A program made the position numbers and the translations under genes. A stretch of 64,000 nt of DNA from Cryphonectria parasitica EP155 (Eukaryota; Ascomycota; Sordariomycetes; Diaporthales; Cryphonectriaceae). The stretch lies in assembly GCF_011745365.1 (NCBI RefSeq), contig NW_024468911.1, positions 3,714,759-3,778,758 of the forward strand, written 5' to 3'. Positions 33,844 to 45,022 of the stretch are shown here, one piece after another. The notes beneath the pieces were generated by a model that saw only the letters and a program-made list of their open reading frames with translations, was not told the origin of the DNA and ran no database searches. Positions within the stretch are counted from its first letter, which is position 1. Each line of letters starts with the position of its first letter.

Positions 33844-34351
33844 GCGCAGCAGGGGCGCCGGGACAAGATCTCATCATGAGACACTTGTGCCATCCTCATC
33901 TTCCTCCTCCTCGTCCCCATCCGGCGGCAGCAGCGCAGCTGTAGGTGACAACCTCACCTTTCATGCGCTCGACTGGGAGCTCGACACGCCGACGCCGGCC
34001 CTCTGCGTGCCAGACCTCGTCGTAGCCTGCGACTGCATCTACAACGAGGCCCTCATTACCCCCTTTGTGCAGACCTGTGCTGATGCGTGCCGGCTCCGGT
34101 CCTCGGAGAACGAGCGTGGTGGTGGCGGCGGCGGCGGCAGCGGCACGGATCGCAATGTGGTGGAGAGACGGCCTTGCGTGTGTGTCGTCGCACAGCAGCT
34201 GCGCGATCCAGACGTCTTCGAGGGCTGGCTCAAGGAGTCTATGAGGAAGGGGTTCCGTGTGTGGCGGGTGCCAGATGCAGAGCTGCCTGAGGGGCTGAGG
34301 ACTAGCTCTGGGTTTGTCGTGCATATTGGGATACTCAGCGAGGAGGCTTGA
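33141..34351 (+). CDS. RKM5: RKM5-type ribosomal protein lysine methyltransferase
   Basis: Predicted 364-residue seven-beta-strand methyltransferase of family 16. The yeast homologue Rkm5 methylates a lysine of ribosomal protein L1. Two exons, 33141-33208 and 33325-34351. It begins MASAIESLLAQLDPEIQDAE. Other signatures are FLLFSQSRPQAQNLGFVDPR, SNRAGGTTGAVVWKVTPLFA, SAM motif I TILELGCGVSALVGLA, the strand-2 acidic position in YILTDQQYV, the catalytic-site region HALDWELDTP, and DLVVACDCIYNEALI. Two low-complexity inserts break the fold: a serine run coded mainly by AGC repeats (33806-33842) followed by SSSSSSS near 33895-33915, and a glycine run near 34120-34140. The gene converges with LEU1. 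Confidence 0.88.
33812..33842 (+). repeat. AGC repeat coding for polyserine in RKM5
   Basis: Nine to ten AGC units in frame give a serine run inside the methyltransferase, probably in a surface loop between strands. Confidence 0.85.
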
Positions 34352-34766
34352 GTTACAGGTAGGGACGACATGGAATTCAGGAGGGTTCAAGGGCATGTGC
34401 AGTATTCCACCTCATTTGTATTCAGAATACTCAGGGTGCCATTTTGCAAGCGAATGTAGAAGGTAGTATAGCGTCTTCAGATCAGGAATCATCAAGAGAT
34501 ATGTATTCTCAGTCATTGTTTCTTCAAAGGTTGTTAAGATCACTTTTCCCAAAAAGCCCGCTCAGTTCCTCCCAGCCGCCAATTTTGGAGCGGGACTGGA
34601 CCCAGACAAGTTTCCACCAGTGCCTTTTACAGCACGATTGCATCGCAAAAGTGGAAGGCAGAAATTCCCACCAATATAATCCAATATATTATGCCACGAA
34701 GAAAACAAGAAAAAAATGAACCAAAAATCAGTCAGAGCGAGTCAGAGAGTCAGAGATTTCGAGAGA
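34352..34766. other. Convergent 3' region of RKM5 and LEU1
   Basis: AT-rich shared 3' flank of two convergent genes; no coding features. Confidence 0.6.
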
Positions 34767-37327
34767 TCACCACTCCAGCGGTTCCTTCTTTGTCTCGCCC
34801 TTATTTGTCATGGGGACGGGGGCAGCCTTTGCCGCCAGCTTGCCACCTTGACCCTTCCTCTTGAGGTAGGCAGTGCCGTCGAGCCAGGGCGTCTCCTCAG
34901 TCATTTTCCTCTCAAAGTCGGAGATCTTGTCGCCCATCTGCAGGGTCAGGCCGATGTCATCCAGGCCGTTGATCAGACAGTGTTTTCTGAACTCCTCGAC
35001 ATCAAAGCTGCAGATCGTGTTGCCAGCCTCGTCCTTGATGAGCTGGTTGGGCAGGTCAATCTCGACCTCCTTGCCGGCCCGGGCCTCCTTTGCGACGGCC
35101 TCGACGTCCTCCTGGTTCTTGATCGGAATGGGCAGCATGCCGTTCTTGAACGTGTTGTTGAAGAAGATGTCGGCAAAGGACGGCGCAATCACACACCTGA
35201 TGCCAAAGTCGTTCAGGGCCCACGGCGCGTGTTCTCGAGAGCTACCGCAGCCGAAATTGGGACCGGTGCAGACCAGGATCTTGGCGCTGCGGTAAGGCTC
35301 CTGGTTGAGAACAAAGGATGGGTCCTCCTTTCCGTCTGGCAGGAATCTCCAGGCGTGGAAGAGGGCGGAGCCCAGGCCGGTTCGCTTGATGGTCTTGAGG
35401 AACTGTTTCGGGATGATGGCATCCGTGTCGACGTTGGACCGGTCCATAGGAGCAGCAATGCCCTTTAGGACCTGGAACTTGGGCAAGCCGCCGGTTGCTG
35501 CAGCAGAAGGAGAGGTGTTGGGGTGAGAGATGCTGGTGTCGCTCTTGGGGATGTCGGCGAGCTGCTCCCTGTCCGAGTCATCCTCAGACAGCCTCTCATC
35601 GACGTGAGGGGGCTCAGCTGTGGCCTTGAATGCCTCGACATGGGGGCTGGCCTTGTACTCGGTGAGCTTCCTCACGTCTGCCAGCTTGCCAACGATGGCA
35701 GCAGCAGCAGCCATGACGGGGGACATCAGGTGGGTCCTGCCGCCAGCACCCTGGCGACCCTCAAAGTTGCGGTTGCTGGTACTCGCACATCTCTCCTGGG
35801 GGGACAGGATATCTGGGTTCATGCCCAGGCACATGCTGCAGCCAGCCTCGCGCCACTCGAATCCGGCGTCGGTGAAGACCTTGTCGAGACCTTCGGCCTC
35901 GGCCATATCCTTGACCAGCCCAGAGCCAGGGACAATCATGGCCCTCTTGATGTTGGAAGCGATCTTCTTGCCCTTGACCACGGTGGCAGCGGCGCGCAGA
36001 TCCTCGATTCTAGAGTTGGTGCAGGAACCGATGAAGACCTTGTCAACGGTGATGTCCTGCATGGGAGTACCGGCGGTCAGACCCATGTACTCGAGCATGC
36101 GGCGGCCGGAAGCCTTCTTGGCCTCGGTGGCAAACGTCTCGGGATCGGGCACAGACCCGGTGATGGGGACGACGTCCTCAGGGCTTGTGCCCCAGGTGAT
36201 GGTGGGAACGATGTCCTTGGCATCAATGAAGACGTCAATGTCGTACTTGGCACCAGGGTCAGACCGCAGGCTCCTCCAGTAGGCAACAGCCTTGTGCCAC
36301 TGGGGCGAGTTGTACTTGGGCGCCAGGGGCCGGCCCTTCAGGTACTCAAAGGTGATGTCGTCGGGCGCAACCATGCCAGCCCGAGCGCCGCCCTCGATAG
36401 ACATGTTGCAGATAGACATGCGAGCCTCCATGGAGAGCCCCCGGATGGCAGATCCACAAAATTCGATCACGGCGCCGGTGCCGCCAGCAGTTCCGATCTT
36501 GCCAATGGCATGAAGGATGATGTCCTTGGAGCTGACACCAGGGGCAAGCTCGCCATCCACCTGTATGCGCATATTCTTGCTGCGCTTAGTGATCAGGCAC
36601 TGGGTGGCCAGCACGTGCTCGACCTCGCTGGTGCCGATTCCAAAGGCCAGGGCACCAAAGGCACCGTGGGTCGAGGTATGGCTGTCACCGCAGACGACGG
36701 TAGTGGCGGGCAGGGTGAAGCCCTGCTCGGGGCCGATGACGTGGACAATGCCTTGTCGCTTGTCGCTCAGGCCAAAGTATGTAAGACCAAAGTCCTTGAC
36801 GTTCTCCTCGAGAGTGACACATTGTGTTCTTGAATCGTCCTCCTCGATGAAGCTGCCGATGTCCTTGAGGGTTTTTCTCGAGCTCGTAGGAACATTCTGA
36901 GGATCCAAACTGTTAGCAAGAAAAGTCGCAATTTATATTATATTATTTATTTCTTTATCTATTTACTCTAGGCGGCGACGACCACCAGAAGTGAATAGAG
37001 AGACACATTAGAGGGGGGGAGGGGGTAAGGATCAACTCACGTGGTCAGTGGTAGCGAGGGTGCAATCAGGCCTGCGAACCTTACGTCCCGCGTTCTTCAG
37101 CCCTTCGAAGGCTTGGGGTGATGTAACCTCGTGGACAATGTGCCGGTCTGAGACACTCATTCGTCAGTGTGGGGGTTCTTTCTCCTCTCTCCAATTCTGC
37201 AGTCAGAAAGAAAGAGATCTCACGTACCAATATAGAGGAGAATGGTGCCGTCCAGCTTCTCATCGACAATATGTGCCTGCAGCACCTTGTCGTAGAGAGT
37301 CTGGGGTGCTCGTTCTGCTCCTGGCAT
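34767..37327 (-). CDS. LEU1: 3-isopropylmalate dehydratase
   Basis: Predicted 778-residue aconitase-family enzyme that isomerises 2- to 3-isopropylmalate, the second step of leucine synthesis, with large and small domains fused as in fungi. Exons on the minus strand: 37327-37228, 37147-37041, 36896-34767. It starts [20 protein letters not shown], then [37 protein letters not shown] is an aconitase signature. The 4Fe-4S ligands lie in [14 protein letters not shown] and [13 protein letters not shown]. The swivel domain contains [21 protein letters not shown] polar linker of about 70 residues joins the two halves. No clean Leu3-type palindrome (CCG-N4-CGG) stood out in the 500 bp upstream. The next upstream gene is BMS1 on the same strand. 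Confidence 0.97.
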
Positions 37328-38951
37328 GTTGGGCAAAGCTCGGGGCTGATTCTCGTGGCCGTCACACCAAAATCTCGGCTGTCCAGGGGGGTAGTATCTC
37401 AATGATTTCGGCTGTGCCGAATATGTTTTGTGACGTGTGAGATGTGTGGAATTGGGGTTGGGGTGTTCAGGTATAGGTAGAGTTTAAAGCAGAAAGTGTC
37501 GAGCGGTTTTTGAACGACGGGATACTGGGAGAATGCAATTGAGGAGAGGAAGGAAAAGTAGAAAAAGAAGAAGAGGAGGAGGAGGGAAGGGGACTGCGGG
37601 ATGGAAGGCAAAGTCGAGACTGGAGAGACTTCGAGAAGCTTGAAATACCGAGCGACCCCCCAAGGTGATCCTTAGTTGGGTGTGTCTCTGTCTGTATTTG
37701 GGTGTAGAATTGCATGGCAACAAAGGGCTTCGCCGATGATCGGAGTCGCATTCAGGCTCCGGTGAGCGGCGCTGCGGGGAGGTTGTGAGGTCAGATTGCA
37801 AACTCTGGTGCTAGTATTGGCTGTAGGCCCCTGTAAGGTGAGGGGCAAGTGGGGGGTAAAGGGGGGTTTTGGTCATCCCTGCGAGCAGGTCGGAGTCTCT
37901 GCGTGTTATGCACCGGTACGTATCTTTGCTTGTGTGGGGAGATGGGGTTTGCTTTTCCGAGACATGGCCCCTACGACACTTTTTCGATAAGGAGAAAAAG
38001 CAGCCAGCCCATTGTATTCAACGGCCCCCTCCTCCGGGAACTAAGGCCAGCTCAGCATCATCATCGTCATCATCATCATTACGTGTTATTTTTACTACGA
38101 TGTGACGTTCCCAGAGCCATTTCACTGTTCATGGAAGTGCGTCGAGAGGTGGTGGAGAGCGACAATGGCGTTCCTGACCCCAAACCTGCCGGTTCTGAGG
38201 GGTGCTTTCAGAAGACCTCCGGATACCCTAATGACCTCGGCGCACAAGCTGCCGCAAGCGCCTACCGCTTTAGTGGGGCCAACCCTCCGGCCGGCGGTCA
38301 AGAAAAGTACCATGTAGTCCGATCACTGCTTGCTGGGGAGGAGCCAACTCTGGAGGCTGGAATCTCCTCTTCGCAGTCTATTGTAGTATAGCACTTGCAA
38401 TAGTCACCAATTTCCAGATATGTTCGCGACGCGTTGATTTTTTTCTCCTTCTTTTTCTCTCTTCATTGTTTTCACACTCCCTCAGGTTTCAAAAGTCCGG
38501 GCCCGGAGTGTTGCAAACCACTCAGTCTGCCACGATTTGTCAAGAATTGATCACAAATTTCCTCCCCTCCCCACCGCGTCTCTCCAGATCCAGGGCCCTC
38601 GACGCACGGTACTCATAAAATGTGACCCAGACCTGCTTATACAAAGCCCACTTCACGCTAAAGGAATTGTGGCGTATATTATTGGGAACCCTTCGTGAAA
38701 TGGGCCAGTGGTTTTTCTCATTGTAAAAAAAAGAAAGAGAAAAAAAGAAGCACTTTGGCATGCTGTGCATGTTGTCCGGGTTGCGGGACCTCTTGATGCC
38801 TGCTCCGCTGTGAAGTTCTAAAATGGTCTTACCGTCGATGTTCTTGCTACATGAAACAATTTACGTTCACCGCTGCTATGATGTTCAGTTGAAAGGGTAT
38901 TATTATTGATCCCAATTCACATTCTCAAGTATGCACGTCTAATTCTAGCAC
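37328..38951. other. Region between LEU1 start and BMS1 end
   Basis: Contains the LEU1 promoter (a CT-rich coding-strand tract at about 37540-37600) and the BMS1 3' flank. A CAT/ATC trinucleotide repeat lies at about 38055-38081. A 180-codon plus-strand frame (37849-38391) has no family signature and overlaps the presumed promoter; I do not call it a gene. Confidence 0.5.
38055..38081. repeat. ATC trinucleotide repeat
   Basis: About eight ATC/GTC units in intergenic sequence. Confidence 0.75.
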
Positions 38952-41900
38952 TCATCTCTTCTTCCTCTTGCCCCCGCCACTACCCTCATCTCCAGCCTTC
39001 CTCTTCTTCCCCTCCATGCTCCAGAACTGCTTCGTCTCTCTCTTCTCGCGCGCCTTTTTCTTTTCCTCCATCTTGCTCATCTTCTCCTTGAATGCTGCCC
39101 TGTTCTTGTCCTTGGATGCCTTCCTCTTCTCGGCCACGTCCTTGCGGATCGTCGTCAGCTTCTGCATCAGATCGCGGGCCTTCCTCTCCTCTCCGCCTAG
39201 CACCACTGCTCGTTTTTGCATGTACGTCGTCTTCTTCTGCGGCTTCGTCGATACGATCTGCGACTTGTACGGCAAGTCCGCCGCAAGCTTGCGCGGCACG
39301 CGTAGCGGGTTGAAGTGCCGCTCCGCGCGCTCAATCTTGCGGTAGGCGCTGTTGCGGTTCTGCGGCGTCGGTAGGCTCTCCTCGGCGCGGATCTCGCCCG
39401 TGAGACGTGCTCGCTGCCACCCGACAAGATTTGTGACCGGGTTATAGAAGCGGTGGGGCTTGATGGGGTACCAGGCGCGCAGGAATACGATATCGCTCAG
39501 CAGGATCTTGTCTTCAAACGTCGCACGGAAGTGGCCTTCCGGCTTGGACAGGGCACGCTTGATCTGGCCCCGGATGCCCGATACTGTCTTGATCGAAGCC
39601 CCTTCGAATTTGGCAATCTCGAGTGAGGTATTGAACATGTCCTTGATGAAGGCTGTGTTCTTGAAGATCTTGTATGGCGCACCCGTCAACTTGAGCTTCT
39701 TGACAATCTCGGCGGACTCATCCACGCTCAACACAGTGCCGGTCGCCGATATCCTGAAGCCAGGATTAGAGGACGAGAAGGACTGGAAACAGACGAAACC
39801 AGTGTTGGGGGCGATAAGAGGGCCATAGAAGGTGCCGAAGCAATGCATGTGTTCCGGTGTGTACTTAAGCATCCTGTTCCGAACTCTGGAATCGGAGATG
39901 CTGTAGATGGGAAGAGTCTGAAATCTCCTCCAGCCCAGGGAGAAGATCAATGGATCGCCCGTCTTGAGAATCTTCTTGTGCCACCTGTGTCGCTTGATCC
40001 GTACTTGCACGAATCCGAAGCGATCCTCGGTGGCAGATAAGCCTCCCACAATAATCGGCATCTTTGCGTGAAACTGCTTGACGAACTCGGCTGGCACGCC
40101 CTCGATCACTAGCTTGGCGTATTTTCCGGCCTTGAAGCCCTCGACTAGGACTCGTTGCCTCTCGTCGAGGTTCTCGAATTCGGCCTTGTTGATGTCGAGC
40201 TGCTTCTGTATCAAGGACTTCTGGGCGTCGTACCAGTCGTCCTCACCAAACTCTTCGTCGTTGCCGCCTTCTCGGCGCGCATTAGCCTTATCGTTGGCGA
40301 ACCCCTCTCGGTCCTCTTCTTCAAACCTCAATTTGAGCTCTTCCTTGCGGCGGGCGTTCTTCTGGCGTTCTGCTTCCAGGCCCTCGTCTGTTGGACCGTG
40401 CTTTTCACCTGTCTCGAGGTCTTCAAAAGCACCGTCGCCTTCATCCTCATCATCATCCTTGGCACCATCGTCATCTCCAGAGCCGAACCCCTCAAAATCC
40501 TCATCTCCATCCCCAGAGGCATCGTCGTCTAACAATGTGGCCGTGGTGAACTTCTTCCTCAGGGCCTCAATAGCATCCTCACCAGACCAATATGATGCGA
40601 GCGTGTCGTAATCGAAGACCGGTACTGAGCGATCATCCGAGAGATCATTCTTCTCGTTTTTGGACTTCTCGAAGAACGTCTCGTCCTCGGAGTCCGCCTC
40701 AATGTCCTCTTCCTCCTCCACCGCATCTTCGATGTCTTCGCCTCTCCATCTCTTGAGCACGTCGTCCAGGCTTAAGGAATCGTTGTACAGCATCCGTGCC
40801 AGATCCGCTACCTGGAAGGGTTTCCTCTTTCCGTGGCGCTGCTGTGCTCGTTCTCTCATGTTCTCTTTCCACTTCAAGGCGGCTTCTTCGTCATCGGAGT
40901 CAAAGTCTTCCTCATCGTCTAGATCTTCGTCGCTCAGGTCGTCCCCTGATAACGAGCCAAGATCTGAATCGCTGTCAGCGAAAGCTATTTCGTCTTCTCC
41001 CGCATCCTTATCTGCATTGTTGCGGAACATCTTGCCCAGCTTCTGCTCGTCAAACTCTGCCTCCTCATCAGAAGCCTCCTCGCCGTCGAGAGAGCCTTCA
41101 TTCACGTCCTCCAAGTCTTCAGGGTCAGATCCATCTTGCTCAGCAAGCCTTGCCTTTCGTTGGCTCTTGCGCCCGGTGTCCTCCTCGGCAATTTCCTTGA
41201 GTTTCTCGCCACCAGCGAACAGCTGCACGCCATCCTCTGTCTGACCGAGGAGACGCCTCTCTGACTGCAAATTGACAATCAGCTCCTCGCCCTCGCCTCG
41301 CTCAACATCCTTAGCATCCTTGTCAAACGTGAATCCTTTGTCTCTGTAGATATAGATGGCATCTCCGTCGACCTTGAGACCGCTGCGATCGGACATTGGC
41401 GCATAGAGCTTCCTCTCCTTGTCGTCCAAACGACGGCGGCCGGTCTTGCCCGTTGCCTTCGCTATGGCCTGTTCCATTGATGGTGTCGGACATGGATCGG
41501 GCAAGACTTCCATATTCGCCACTGTATAGTCACCGAGCCCGGGTATATGCACTCGTTGTCCCTGGGAGGAAAAATTTGTGCCGCGGAGGTAACCGGAGAG
41601 AACAATAGACCGATCGCACTTCTCGTTTTCCTCGATCTTGGTGGGATGAGTAATGTCTCGCCAGCTGTCAATGATGGCGTACGGATGTGAGTTTCTCCAG
41701 ATTAGAGGTCGCGGGTTCTTCATGATGGAAAGGAAGCGGGAGAGGTTGTGAATCTCTCGGTCAGGATAACGCCCGTTGATGACTCCCGAAAGGTAAAACA
41801 AATGTGCGCCTTGGTACAGCTCGCTCCATAGTCTGTGCTTCAGCCTTTTCTTCGCATCCTTGAGCGCCTGCGGTTTGCGGAATAGATCAAGGTGTGTGAG

Positions 41901-42527
41901 GATGCCAAAGACGTTGCCCGGCATACCCGTCGCTGCGAGGACGTTCAGGAATTCCATAGTCTCCATCTCGAAGCCATAGTTACCGTCGATCATGAGCAGC
42001 ACTATGTCTGCGACCTTCGCAATGTCCACCATAGCCTCCAGCTCATTCGGGCATTCGAGAAATGTCAGCCGCTGCTTCTTCGATGTCACAACGGTGACGG
42101 GGCCCTGGGGGTCGGTGATAGTCTCCTTCGCATATCGGCGGATCAGACTTTTGAGGAGGGTCGTCTTGCCAACGCCGGGAGGGCCGACGATGGCGACGAG
42201 TCGCGGTGGAGGTTCATCGGGAAGTCGGTCGACGAGGGGTACATGGAGGCGGCGCTCTCGTACCTGTGGGAGCAGAGATGTTAGTGAGAGGCTCCGAACC
42301 GAAGAGGGGGTGATGATAACATACGTCGCTCGAACGCGCAGCCTGTTTCTGGAGCTTGCCAGGCCTGTGGACTGCGAAGGCCTTGGGATTCGGTCCTGCA
42401 CGCCCAGGAGTCAGTCCTTGTTTCAATGGCAGTTTTTTGGTGAAAATCGTAAATATGAAGACTGACCTCCAGAATGACTCTTCTTCTCTTTGGATTTGCG
42501 ATGAGGCTTGTGTGCCTGGCCCTCCAT
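38952..42527 (-). CDS. BMS1: BMS1 ribosome biogenesis GTPase
   Basis: Predicted 1147-residue nucleolar GTPase of the small-subunit processome. In yeast Bms1 binds Rcl1 and is needed for early 18S pre-rRNA cleavages. Exons on the minus strand: 42527-42467, 42395-42325, 42263-38952. It starts MEGQAHKPHRKSKEKKSHSG, a basic N-terminus. G1 is LVAIVGPPGVGKTTLLKSLI and the G4-like element is GILTHLDLF. The central half is very acidic, with many DEED runs between about residues 400 and 700. The C-terminal AARP2CN/DUF663-type region includes WHKKILKTGDPLIFSLGWRR, CFGTFYGPLIAPNTGF, GQIKRALSKPEGHFRATFED and LRAWYPIKPHRFYNPVTNLV. The very C-terminus is basic with KRKKR. Two short 5' exons carry the first 44 codons. 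Divergent from the proteinase inhibitor gene across 1.55 kb. Confidence 0.96.
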
Positions 42528-44078
42528 CTTTGCGAAGATTGCCGACAACGTAACTCAATCTCAGTCGAGAAAGACAAACCAAAATCGCATCTCCCAAAAA
42601 TCATCAAAATTTCTGGCAGCGGACTTATCGATAAGCCACCCGCAGGGATGATCGAACGCAGCCTTGCAGGGGATAAATTAGTGGGGGTCTCTGGAATCCG
42701 AGTCAAGTTAATGCCCAGGGGTCCTAGGTTTACTACTACAAGTAAGTATACTTAAAACATCTCCATCTTGTTATCAACTAATACACAATCCAGCTTGAAA
42801 CTACAGTGATGCCTTCTTCCTTCTCCTTTCCATGAAAAGGACGAAAATGGTATATGTAACAGGATGTCAGTAGGACCAGGACAGATGAGGTATTGATGCA
42901 ACGTACATATCAAGGTATGATTAAAAAAGGTTATGAATGTTCTGTATTGGTGACAAGATCTTCAGCATTTGCCTAGGTGGTGCAGGTATGGGTGGACTGG
43001 AGTGGATCGGGTCAGTAAAGCACCAAGGGCAACCGTGTCAAATATTATAATAACAGCAGAGCATATCTTGGTGTCCAGGAGGCTCTTGGACTAGCTATTA
43101 GTCCTCAGACTCTTGATGATATCACCATTCTAATTACTAATATGTTATTAGTGAGAAGATCACTATCAACCTCAAGCATTGTGTTTAGTGAAGAGGCAGG
43201 GCTTAGACTCCAAGTACACTCAACTGTACAGTAAACCTTAATCACCCACACCAGTAGTGTTGACAAGAATCCAGTCATTCCTATACACAGACTAATATAA
43301 ACTGAGATTTCCTTAGCTTGGAATACTTGAAAAGGTCCAACACATTCGAGTTAACGCTATAAGCACTAGAATTTGCGGAAAGAGGATAGATGAACAGTCA
43401 TGGCCTCAACGGAACGCAGTAGTAGTGGCATCAGAGACAAGTGAAATGCATACTATACATAGCAGCTGAGGGATATCCGAACAAGAAAAAAGACTGCCGA
43501 GAGAAGGAATCACGGCATTCACAGAGCCATACTTGGAACACCTTGCTAGAAAAGGCAAACAGGAAGAGGTTTATCCCATCCAGGCTTCAGTGAGATGGTC
43601 CCACGAAAGAGAGGGCGGGTGATGTTACGGAAGATCGCCCCAACCTAGATATCAAAGAATGGCTCTTGGCACTCTCATGCAGCAACGTCTGCCAGTGACA
43701 TCCATTCTCATTAATTCCAGGACCCTTGAGTTGTCGAGACTCAAGAAGGAAAACGTGGAGCAGGAATCTAAGATACTGTAATCCATCAGTGTCGTGATCA
43801 AAGGCTTAGCCGCGATTTCCCGCTGGCTCCCGCTGAATGGTGTCCACCTTGACAGCGAGTCCGGCGCTCCCACGCATGACGTAGGCGCCATAAGGCCCAC
43901 TAACCAGCCTGAGCCTCGTACTTACCTCGCGTGCTTGGCTGAGACCTCCTAGTATAAGACTCAACTACTTTCTCTCTTCCTCTCTCTCTCTCTTGCCTAT
44001 TTTGACATCTACGAGCCCCTTACTACTTTCTAACCTATACTCAACTCTCAAAACCCTCAAATTAAAACGATAATCAAA
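42528..44078. other. Divergent region between BMS1 and the proteinase inhibitor gene
   Basis: The middle portion (about 42740-43560) is AT-richer than its surroundings. A stop-free segment at about 43018-43233 reads YYNNSRAYLGVQEALGLAI and ISPQTLDDITILITNM, ends in TAA and has no start or recognisable family; it may be a decayed coding fragment. A TATA-like element and CT block near 43950-44000 belong to the inhibitor gene. Confidence 0.5.
43953..44002 (+). promoter_or_regulatory. Core promoter candidate of the proteinase inhibitor gene
   Basis: TATAAG at 43953-43958 is followed by a long CT tract (about 43967-43995), roughly 120 and 85-110 bp upstream of the ATG. This is a common layout for highly expressed fungal genes. 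Inferred from sequence only. Confidence 0.5.
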
Positions 44079-44569
44079 ATGCCGTCCATCATTGTAAGCA
44101 TCTAGCCCTTTCTAAGCCCCCTTTCCTCTGGAACCGTTGGAGTCGTCAGCATCTCACGAGTTGTACAGGTCAGCCTTTCCAAGTCTTCCACCGCGGCGCA
44201 GGTTGATGCGTAAGATACCCATGCCAACTATTCTTTAACTATCGACCAAAGAAGAGAAAGAAAGAAGAAAAGACTGACGAATACCAAAAGTGCGGCTAAG
44301 AAAGCCGAGGAGAAGGGATGGACAGTCACCAACAAGTACACGTCCACTATCAAGGGCTTCTCGTATGTTTCCCCTCTTCTCTACCGTTTGCGTCTGGCCT
44401 TCCTCCCCTTTTCTTGCACTGTCTAGGCACCACCACTGACAATGAGGATTCTCGCAGAGCCACCAAGGACGTTGCCGAGGGTACAGTCGCCACACAAGAC
44501 GTTGAAGCGTTGAAGACGGTCGATGGTGTGGAGGATATTGAGTTCGACTCAACTGTTACGACGCAGTAG
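44079..44569 (+). CDS. PBI2: Small I9-type proteinase inhibitor (PBI2-like)
   Basis: Predicted 85-residue cytosolic inhibitor of the peptidase-propeptide (I9) family; yeast Pbi2 inhibits vacuolar proteinase B and takes part in vacuole fusion. Four exons: 44079-44093, 44169-44209, 44273-44362, 44458-44569 (258 nt, all phases consistent). The protein starts MPSIIVSLSKSSTAAQVDAL, matching the first beta strand and helix of I9 propeptides, then KKAEEKGWTVTNKYTSTIKG with FSATKD, and ends DGVEDIEFDSTVTTQ, the conserved last strand and tail. No signal peptide. Three introns in 85 codons make it easy to miss. It sits 453 bp upstream of the kinase gene on the same strand. The identification rests on this pattern across the full length. 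Confidence 0.82.
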
Positions 44570-45022
44570 GTAATGGCTGCAATATAGGAGACCTGCTTTA
44601 CTCTCCAGAGCAGTCCACTGGTTACATAGCATTCACACAAGTTTCACTCTACTAGACCTTTCCAATATGAAACCTAGAGAAAGAAAATTCTGATCCCATC
44701 CCCAAACCTTGTACTTGTCCTCTGGACAATATGATATTAATGTATCCTGTCAGCAGCTTCGTCGCCCTCATCGCGGGGTAATGAGCCCCACGTGTGACAC
44801 ACTTATCTTATCAAAGAATCCTCCCTGGGCAGGGTTCCAGGGGTCTCGCTGTTACTAAGAAGTACTAAGCATGTATGCCTGTACTGTACCTTCCTGTTGG
44901 ATTTGCTAGTGAGATCACACACCGACGAGGACGACAGCTCATCAAGCCTTCCTTCCTCAACTTTGTCTCCTCATTCCTTCGACACAACTGAACACCCAGC
45001 AACGCTTCTTTGCCATGCCGCC
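44570..45022. other. Gap between the inhibitor and kinase genes
   Basis: 3' flank of the inhibitor and promoter/leader of the kinase; no coding feature supported. Confidence 0.6.

Noticed and set aside
35523..36833. 436-codon plus-strand open frame
   Set aside because: Antisense shadow of LEU1, in the codon-mirrored phase, with no recognisable domain.
37600..37930. CCGGTGAGCGGC and CCGGTACGTA, considered as Leu3 sites upstream of LEU1
   Set aside because: Neither fits CCG-N4-CGG fully; both are too weak to annotate.
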